This document shows positions 1-4,690 of a DNA stretch of 7,321 nt, piece by piece. Source of the DNA: Phycisphaerales bacterium (lineage in GTDB: Bacteria; Planctomycetota; Phycisphaerae; Phycisphaerales; SM1A02); contig DOVP01000030.1 in the NCBI GenBank assembly GCA_003520025.1, positions 1 to 7,321 on the forward strand, in the 5' to 3' direction. Every line of letters starts with the position of its first letter. The stretch's first letter is position 1. A program made the position numbers and the translations under genes. The notes beneath the pieces are model-generated. The model saw only the letters and a program-made list of their open reading frames with translations. It had not been told where the DNA came from and searched no databases.

Positions 1-2447
1 TCGATGGCGATGACGCGGGCGTGGGGGAGCGTGTGCGCGGCATAGGTCTGGAATTCAACGCCCTTCTTGAAGTCGATGAGATGCAGTTCAAGTTCATCTG
101 GCGAGTACCACAACGCCATGTTCGTGATGAGGACATGCAGCAAGGTCGACTTGCCTGAGCCGGTCCGGCCGGCGACAAGTGCGTGCTGAGTTGTACCTCG
201 GCCGAGCCTGAGTTCCTGAAACCTGTTGGCGCCGCTCTGTCCGAGTGTCACCCGCAACTCATCGGTGGAGGAGCGGGTCCATTGCTCCGCTTCGGTTGGC
301 GTGATGAGTTCAAACGGCACTTCGACCCTGTGGGTACCAGATGCGACCTCGCCAACACGCTGAACGATGGTGGTCAAGGTCGAGTCGTCCGGTGGGTGGT
401 CCGGGATGAACTCAAAATCACCGAGTGGCGGTTCGGTGATACACCAGCCCCGATCGTCCTTGGTCAACCGAACTCGGGCGGCATCCCAATCCAATTCCTG
501 TAGCGCGTCCGGAAGTTCCTTGGTGGGGTCGAGCAGCAGGCAGGTGAACACGCCGCACCGAGGTCCACTTGTGAGGATGCTTGCGAGCCGCTTGGCCGCG
601 TTATCGGTGATGCCCTCGGGGAAGTCAGTGAGAATGAGCAGGTGATATGGCTCGGCGATCTGTCCGGCGGCGCGATTATAGGCCTCAAGTGAGTCGTACT
701 CATTGCGGAGGTAGGCCTGAATGACCGTCTCCATGTGCTCGGTGATGTCGCCGAGTTTGGATTCGATGTGGTGGGGCTCAGTCCAGGTCCGCTCCAATAT
801 GGATGCCTCGTCGTTGTCGGCCAGATGCATGAAGCCAGCGAAACTTTGGCCAAGGCCGATGGGGTCGTAGAGGGTCAGGCGAACCCGACCCGGCGGGATC
901 GTCGTCAAGGCCCTCGCGAGCAACGCTTGCATGATCGCGATGCTTTCGGCATGTGATTGTTCGGTTGTCTCGATGATCAGTGATCCGCGCCCCTGAAAGT
1001 TGATCGCAGCAGGTAATTCGATCAACTCGGGGCCGGTCCACTCAAGGCGGGCATCCTGCGGGAGGCCTGAGGGGAGTTTGGTCACATGACAGCGAATGCG
1101 ACCGATTCCAATGTCCCCGGCAAACTCAGTTGGGAAAGATTGGCTTGCCCAGTCCGCATCCCACGACGGCCAATGCGGTGCCAGGAGCGTCTGCAGGTGC
1201 GTGATACGACGGAGGTCGTCTTGAATCTGTTCCTGCTGCTGTGTCCAAGCCTCGATTGCCACGGACCACTCGGAGGAATGCGATTCGGCCGCGGTTCTCA
1301 ACGCGTTTTCGGTTGAGTGCTCCAGTGATCGGCGGTTCTCTTCTGCCTGATTGGTGGTCGCTGCAACCGAACTGTCTCGAGTGGCGGTTGCCTCTTGCGT
1401 TGCAGCGTTTTTTTTCGAATTGGCTGTTTCAAGGGTCTCGTCGAGAATGTTCTCCAACTTCTCCAGTCGTCGTTGCGAGCGGGGGCCAGCCAGTTCGATT
1501 CTCTTGGCTAGGCTCTCACGCATCGACTTGTGTTGCGCATCTCTGGATTGTCGCGACTCTTGTTCTATCTGAGCATGGCGAAACGCGGAAATGTCATATC
1601 GTCGCCTGGCAAGAACAACCCCTTCAGCCGACAAGTTTTCCGCCGAAGACACCAACTGCCGGCGGTGTCGGTGGTTCATGATCCGGAGAAACACCAACAC
1701 AAGCAGCCCGGCGACAACGCCGATTGGAATGGCGATCCACCAGTTTTCGATCAGCATGCCAAGAGTGACTCCGATCGCTGCTGGGGTTAGCAGACCTGCC
1801 ATCTGCAGCAGTTGTTGTTTGAAACGCTGGTTTTTCGTGCCCTGCACCGAAGCAAGGTATTGGTCGGCTTGGTCGAGTCGACGATCGACTTCGGTCGCCG
1901 AGGGGTTCTCTGGTGCGTGCGTCGGCGGGACCTCATCGGGGGCTGTGTATGCGGGCATGCCCAATGTGTCACGCCATTTCTCGGTTCGCTTGAACAAGTC
2001 TTCGTGGCGCCAGAGTACCTCCTCAAGATACTTGGTGACCCGCTCCAGCGTCTGCTCGGTGACGTCGATATTCATCTCGTAGTCAGCATCAGCCGCCCAC
2101 TTGGCATCCTTTGCGGCTTCAGCCGCCTTCTCGCGAATCGATTCGGATTCATCGAGGATGCCCTGTCGTCTCACATCGGCCTGCTCGATGAGTTGGGCGT
2201 TGTTCGCTTCCCACTTCGATGTGGCCATTGCCATCGCCTGCTCGTATCGCTGCTGGTGCGATGCGAGGTCCCGCTCAAGTTGCTTGTCGATGGTCGCGCG
2301 TTCGCGGCTCTGCCGAGCTTCTATCTCCTGCCGCGCCGCCGACAATACCTCATCGGCATCTCGGCAGCGTCGCACAGTGCCCTCGATGAGCGTGACGGTG
2401 CGAGCGAGTGTGTCCTGTACGAGCGTGATGAGGCGGTCATCGGACAT
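1..2447 (-). CDS. FtsK/SpoIIIE-type ATPase, EssC/EccC-like, with coiled coils and two membrane helices (partial, 3' end outside the window)
   Basis: This is probably the motor ATPase of a type VII-like secretion system, anchored in the inner membrane. Translating the minus strand gives 815 residues with no stop before the window edge. Residues 1-150 are charged and predicted coiled coil. Residues 216-233 and 236-254 are two closely spaced membrane helices, followed by basic HRHRRQ. Residues 265-420 form a second coiled coil. Residues 488-640 resemble an FtsK module: a strand ending LTLYDP near D528, an AYN motif, then a Walker B-like YHLLILTDF with D608. No GxxGxGKS is visible in it. A second module has an intact Walker A, AGRTGSGKST (K766), followed by the FtsK-typical LHLIDFKKGVEF (D792). 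Walker B and the C-terminus lie beyond the edge. The gene follows two WXG100-like genes, as EssC/EccC genes often do. No forkhead-associated domain is seen, unlike Firmicute EssC. The start is uncertain: ATG at 2447 begins MSDDRLITLVQ without a clear Shine-Dalgarno, and an in-frame ATG at 2558 would add 37 Ser/Thr/Pro-rich residues. Confidence 0.93.
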   Translation of the reverse strand, partial: MSDDRLITLVQDTLARTVTLIEGTVRRCRDADEVLSAARQEIEARQSRERATIDKQLERDLASHQQRYEQAMAMATSKWEANNAQLIEQADVRRQGILDESESIREKAAEAAKDAKWAADADYEMNIDVTEQTLERVTKYLEEVLWRHEDLFKRTEKWRDTLGMPAYTAPDEVPPTHAPENPSATEVDRRLDQADQYLASVQGTKNQRFKQQLLQMAGLLTPAAIGVTLGMLIENWWIAIPIGVVAGLLVLVFLRIMNHRHRRQLVSSAENLSAEGVVLARRRYDISAFRHAQIEQESRQSRDAQHKSMRESLAKRIELAGPRSQRRLEKLENILDETLETANSKKNAATQEATATRDSSVAATTNQAEENRRSLEHSTENALRTAAESHSSEWSVAIEAWTQQQEQIQDDLRRITHLQTLLAPHWPSWDADWASQSFPTEFAGDIGIGRIRCHVTKLPSGLPQDARLEWTGPELIELPAAINFQGRGSLIIETTEQSHAESIAIMQALLARALTTIPPGRVRLTLYDPIGLGQSFAGFMHLADNDEASILERTWTEPHHIESKLGDITEHMETVIQAYLRNEYDSLEAYNRAAGQIAEPYHLLILTDFPEGITDNAAKRLASILTSGPRCGVFTCLLLDPTKELPDALQELDWDAARVRLTKDDRGWCITEPPLGDFEFIPDHPPDDSTLTTIVQRVGEVASGTHRVEVPFELITPTEAEQWTRSSTDELRVTLGQSGANRFQELRLGRGTTQHALVAGRTGSGKSTLLHVLITNMALWYSPDELELHLIDFKKGVEFQTYAAHTLPHARVIAI

Positions 2448-2566
2448 GGTGGTAGGAGTGGCCTTTGCGGTCGGGTTTGACGTGCGAATGGTAGTTCCTG
2501 AAAGTGGATCCGGCACCACTGATCTCGGCGTTGCCGCGACGGAGGTGCCGAGTGGCATTCCGCGAG
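2448..2566 (-). other. Spacer or possible N-terminal extension of the FtsK-type ATPase
   Basis: These 119 bases lie between the TAG stop of the 70-aa gene and the chosen ATPase start. The ATPase frame stays open through all of them, with a possible ATG at 2558 and GTG codons at 2519 and 2516. The predicted extra peptide starts MPLGTSVAATP and is rich in Ser, Thr, Pro and Ala, unlike the helical N-terminus that follows. No good Shine-Dalgarno precedes any of these candidates. I see no clear hairpin or promoter. Confidence 0.4.
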
Positions 2567-2779
2567 CTATTCGCAATCTCGTTGTGCCTGCCGCAAGATC
2601 TCATCCATCGTGTCAATGGCATTCTCGGCAGTTCGGAGCGATTGTTCGAGCGGCTGGATGAAGTGTTCTCCGAGATAAGCGTGTTGGCTGTCTGTCCAAG
2701 ATTGACCAGCGATCTCCCACGCGGTTCGCAGCATCACGCAGGTTTCCCGCAGGCGGGCACGGCTGGGAGTGAGGCTCAT
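2567..2779 (-). CDS. Small WXG100-like helical-hairpin protein (70 aa)
   Basis: This is a probable partner or substrate of the downstream FtsK-type ATPase. It has 70 residues, no signal peptide and no membrane helix. Two amphipathic helices (about 5-26 and 31-66) flank a turn at SWTDSQH (W28, D30, H33), followed by GEHF. The size and the central Trp turn are WXG100-like, but the canonical Gly after W-x is Asp. The same W-x-D-x-x-H pattern occurs in the 90-aa protein encoded at 3383-3655. Its ATG overlaps the TGA of the upstream coiled-coil gene in an ATGA junction, and a GAGGAG Shine-Dalgarno lies 8 bases upstream, which together fix the start. At 70 residues it is shorter than the usual ~100 of the family; the first helix is the shorter one. 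I infer a dimerising helical protein. Family membership is less certain than for the 90-aa protein. Confidence 0.75.
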   Translation of the reverse strand: MSLTPSRARLRETCVMLRTAWEIAGQSWTDSQHAYLGEHFIQPLEQSLRTAENAIDTMDEILRQAQRDCE

Positions 2780-3378
2780 CGTTCCGTCTCCTCAGTGATA
2801 TCGGCTTCGCCGGGGGTGGTTGGCCGGGATCCCATTCGTCGATGGTCTGTCGGTTCATCCATTTCTGCCGGCATTGCGGTTGGGTCGGGCAGAGGTGGGG
2901 CGACCTCCAAATAGCCGTTCAGATGTGCTTCGAGATTCTTGAGCCAATGGGCGGCTCGCGGCAGGTCCGCCTCCGCAGAACTGGCGAGTCCGCGAACGCC
3001 CCCGCGCAAGAGGGTGAGTTGTCGCTCCAATTCACGCGACCACCGTTTGACTGCCTTGATCTTCTGCTCGGCTTCTTCCAAATCGGCCTTTGTTCGCCGA
3101 ATGCCTCGTTGTTGGTCCACGAAACTCCGCGGATCTGCATCGGGCTGCGCGATCTTGGCACGTTCGAGATCGCTCTTCGCAGACGCAAACTTCTGCTCTC
3201 TCTTTCGCTTCTGTCTCTTCCAGTGTTCGGCTTGCGGCCCTTGGACCCACGCCAACACGCGTGCTGCGTGGCTGATGCAATCGCCCAACGTTCGAGCGAT
3301 GGATTCGCCCGCCTCGACACATCGTCCGCGCAGTTCGGAGATTGCCTCGATGGCACCGACATTGGCTCGATCTCTCAT
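2776..3378 (-). CDS. Charged coiled-coil protein of the WXG100/FtsK cluster, unknown function (200 aa)
   Basis: I do not recognise a named family. The protein is soluble, with no signal peptide or membrane helix. Residues 1-45 look helical (SELRGRCVEAGESIART, then an AWVQG turn with W44). Residues 50-125 are very rich in Lys, Arg, Glu and Gln and should form a long coiled coil broken by a Pro/Asp stretch near 79-83. Residues 139-158 form a further helix (HWLKNLEAHLNGYL). The last 40 residues are Pro-rich, acidic and probably disordered. The gene begins 4 bases after the stop of the 90-aa gene and its TGA overlaps the next ATG, so it sits between two WXG100-like genes. I infer a cluster-specific chaperone, a structural component or a longer helical secretion substrate. 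No Shine-Dalgarno is visible, so translation may be coupled to the gene before it. Confidence 0.82.
   Translation of the reverse strand: MRDRANVGAIEAISELRGRCVEAGESIARTLGDCISHAARVLAWVQGPQAEHWKRQKRKREQKFASAKSDLERAKIAQPDADPRSFVDQQRGIRRTKADLEEAEQKIKAVKRWSRELERQLTLLRGGVRGLASSAEADLPRAAHWLKNLEAHLNGYLEVAPPLPDPTAMPAEMDEPTDHRRMGSRPTTPGEADITEETER
2788..2793 (-). promoter_or_regulatory. Ribosome binding site of the 70-aa WXG100-like gene
   Basis: GAGGAG on the minus strand lies 8 bases before the ATG at 2779, inside the end of the upstream coding sequence. It is one of only two strong Shine-Dalgarno matches in the window and supports the short 70-aa reading frame as a real gene. Confidence 0.7.
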
Positions 3379-3382
3379 ACGT

Positions 3383-3655
3383 CTAACGCTGGTTGAGGTA
3401 ATCCTCAGCCCGCTGTGCTTTCTTCTTCAAGAACGGGACATGTTCATGGACCGTAGTTCTGAACCGTGCGAGTGATCGCATCGAGTGTTCGAATTCCTCT
3501 GAGAACTTGCGGTGCTCCTGATCCTTCCATGTCTGGCCGAGGGCGCGATGCCGGGCCATGAGGGCGTTCATCTGCTCCTCCATCGCGTTGGTGAAACGTT
3601 GGAGATCCGACGCGAACTTGCGAACTTCGCCCGGATCGATGATTGCCTTGGCCAT
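3383..3655 (-). CDS. WXG100-family-like protein, type VII secretion substrate or partner (90 aa)
   Basis: Proteins of this family are small helical hairpins that dimerise and are exported by, or dock on, an FtsK-type ATPase. This one has 90 residues, no signal peptide and no cysteine. Helix one spans about 8-40 and helix two about 46-85, joined by TWKDQEHRKF (W43, D45, H48), followed by SEEFEHSMRSL. The Trp turn, the Phe-x-x-x-Phe spacing after it and the length match WXG100 proteins, but the third motif residue is Asp instead of Gly. The C-terminus (KKKAQRAEDYLNQR) is basic and still helical; no clear YxxxD/E export tail stands out apart from the RAEDYL region. The start ATG has AAGAGGA 7 bases upstream. 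It is the first gene of the secretion-like module and lies 37 bases after the bactofilin-like gene. Confidence 0.87.
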   Translation of the reverse strand: MAKAIIDPGEVRKFASDLQRFTNAMEEQMNALMARHRALGQTWKDQEHRKFSEEFEHSMRSLARFRTTVHEHVPFLKKKAQRAEDYLNQR

Positions 3656-3662
3656 GATTGAA

Positions 3663-3669
3663 TCCTCTT
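3663..3669 (-). promoter_or_regulatory. Ribosome binding site of the 90-aa WXG100-like gene
   Basis: AAGAGGA on the minus strand lies 7 bases before the ATG at 3655. It sits in a 37-base, AT-rich gap (3656-3692) that also holds the 8-base palindrome TCTATAGA at 3685-3692 directly after the preceding stop codon, and a TTGACG at 3679-3684. I see no -10 box at a suitable distance from TTGACG, so I do not call a promoter. Confidence 0.7.
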
Positions 3670-3692
3670 GCTATATCCGTCAACTCTATAGA

Positions 3693-4193
3693 TTACGGTG
3701 GATTGCTTGTAGTGGTTCCGGGGGTATTGTGGCCGAAGAGTCTGTCCCAGTTGCCCTCAATGCCCCCTTCGAGCGTGCCGCGTATGGTGACGTGGCGGGC
3801 GGCGGTGATACTCAGTGGTCCGGTGATGACGGCATTCGGGGCCACATCGAGCGTTTTTCCGAGGAAGAACACGGTGCCTTTGTATCGGCCATGCAGAGTG
3901 GCCTCGCCTCCGAGAATGGCGATATCCGTTTCGGCTCCGTGGAGGATGATGTCGCTTCCGAAGACGAGCGTCTGTGCTGTGAGCGGCGTGTCCTGATCGA
4001 TCTTCTTCCCTTCAAGTGTGAACCAGTCATCGCCTTGAAACCTCGATTCATAGGCGGTGACCATCGAGTTGAGGCGGAAGATCGAGACGCCCACCAGCAC
4101 CATGCCGAGAATCAGGACGCCGACCAACGCAAGACAGCCCATGTTCACTCGCTTCTGCGGCCGAGTGGAATCGGATTCTGTCTCGTGGTTCAT
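3693..4193 (-). CDS. Membrane-anchored bactofilin-like (polymer-forming) protein (166 aa)
   Basis: The N-terminus (residues 1-17) is polar, ending in basic residues. One hydrophobic helix follows (18-39, GCLALVGVLILGMVLVGVSI). Residues 40-150 form the outer or soluble domain. Its second half consists of short alternating strand units such as DIILHGAETDIAILGGEATL and AVITGPLSITAARHVTIRGT followed by LEGGIEGNW, the spacing expected of a right-handed beta-helix of the bactofilin type. The tail is short and Thr/Pro-rich. Bactofilins are usually cytosolic and polymerise; here the membrane helix would place the domain at the membrane, most simply outside it. The start ATG overlaps the TGA of the FixH-like gene (ATGA), so this start is preferred over upstream in-frame ATGs that lie within that gene. 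Its role beside oxidase-assembly genes is unknown. The beta-repeat fold is read by eye and could also be another solenoid. Confidence 0.82.
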   Translation of the reverse strand: MNHETESDSTRPQKRVNMGCLALVGVLILGMVLVGVSIFRLNSMVTAYESRFQGDDWFTLEGKKIDQDTPLTAQTLVFGSDIILHGAETDIAILGGEATLHGRYKGTVFFLGKTLDVAPNAVITGPLSITAARHVTIRGTLEGGIEGNWDRLFGHNTPGTTTSNPP

Positions 4194-4690
4194 GTCAGCA
4201 CGGTTCTCTGGTTGCGTCGCAACCGCTGATTGGCAGCGTACAACACAATGGCAACGACGCCGGGCAGCAGCCATGGCCAGATGGCAGCGAGCGGAGGCAG
4301 TGGGGGCGCGGCGGTGAACTGCCAAGGTATGGAATGGCTGAGTTCGCCGAGGCTGACCGTGGTTGTCACATTCCAGTCGCCTGCGGCGGGTAGGACGCAC
4401 TTGGCGGAGTACAAGAGTCGATTATCTGCCTGCTCGCGCGTAGCACGGACCGAAAGCGTGAGTTCTTCCGCTTCGTTGACCATAGTCAGCGTGACCTCGG
4501 CATCGAGGACGGCCTCTCTGGACTGAGCGTGTTGGATCAGCACCGAGATATCAGCGAGGCCTTTGCGGATTGGCGTGGGGTCGGTCATTACGGTGACTCG
4601 CCACGGCGGGACGACTTCACTGAGTCGGATCAGGCCACTGTCGGCTGTGGCCATCGATGCAAGCAGCAGAATGAACAGGAATCGCTTCAT
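4190..4690 (-). CDS. FixH/YtkA-like secreted membrane-anchored protein, probable cytochrome oxidase assembly factor (166 aa)
   Basis: Residues 1-16 are a signal peptide (MKRFLFILLLASMATA, likely cut before DSG) or an N-terminal membrane helix. Residues 28-128 form a beta-rich domain. Its features fit FixH/YtkA proteins: W30-RVTV, an alternating strand stretch EAVLDAEVTLTMV, then ATREQADNRLLYSAK followed by LPAAGDWNVTT and the closing strand IPWQFTA. Residues 136-153 are a C-terminal membrane helix followed by a basic tail (NQRLRRNQR). The domain should therefore face the periplasm. FixH/CcoH proteins assist assembly of cbb3-type oxidase, and YtkA-like domains recur near copper-oxidase genes. 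It follows the polyferredoxin-CtaG gene by an ATGA overlap, resembling fixG-fixH order. The start at 4690 is chosen from that overlap and the signal peptide; an earlier in-frame ATG at 4735 would bury the signal. A GAGGG lies 11 bases upstream of the chosen start. Confidence 0.82.
   Translation of the reverse strand: MKRFLFILLLASMATADSGLIRLSEVVPPWRVTVMTDPTPIRKGLADISVLIQHAQSREAVLDAEVTLTMVNEAEELTLSVRATREQADNRLLYSAKCVLPAAGDWNVTTTVSLGELSHSIPWQFTAAPPLPPLAAIWPWLLPGVVAIVLYAANQRLRRNQRTVLT

Noticed and set aside
1812..2480. Plus-strand open frame of 222 codons
   Set aside because: It lies entirely opposite the FtsK-type ATPase gene, whose minus-strand frame encodes recognisable domains. The plus-strand product has no family features.
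2437..2622. Minus-strand 61-codon frame starting inside the 70-aa gene
   Set aside because: It is a frame-shifted shadow of the end of the 70-aa gene plus the spacer, has no ribosome binding site, and runs into the ATPase start.
3679..3692. TTGACG as a -35 promoter box for the WXG100-like gene
   Set aside because: No -10-like hexamer lies 16-18 bases downstream; that position falls next to the start codon.
3558..4229. Plus-strand open frame of 223 codons
   Set aside because: It spans the antisense of two real minus-strand genes and the gap between them, and shows no domain. It is a shadow in GC-rich DNA.
3693..4400. Longer 235-codon version of the bactofilin-like gene
   Set aside because: The extra 69 N-terminal residues are Arg/His/Pro-rich and overlap the FixH-like coding sequence. 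The ATGA overlap at 4190-4193 gives a better start.
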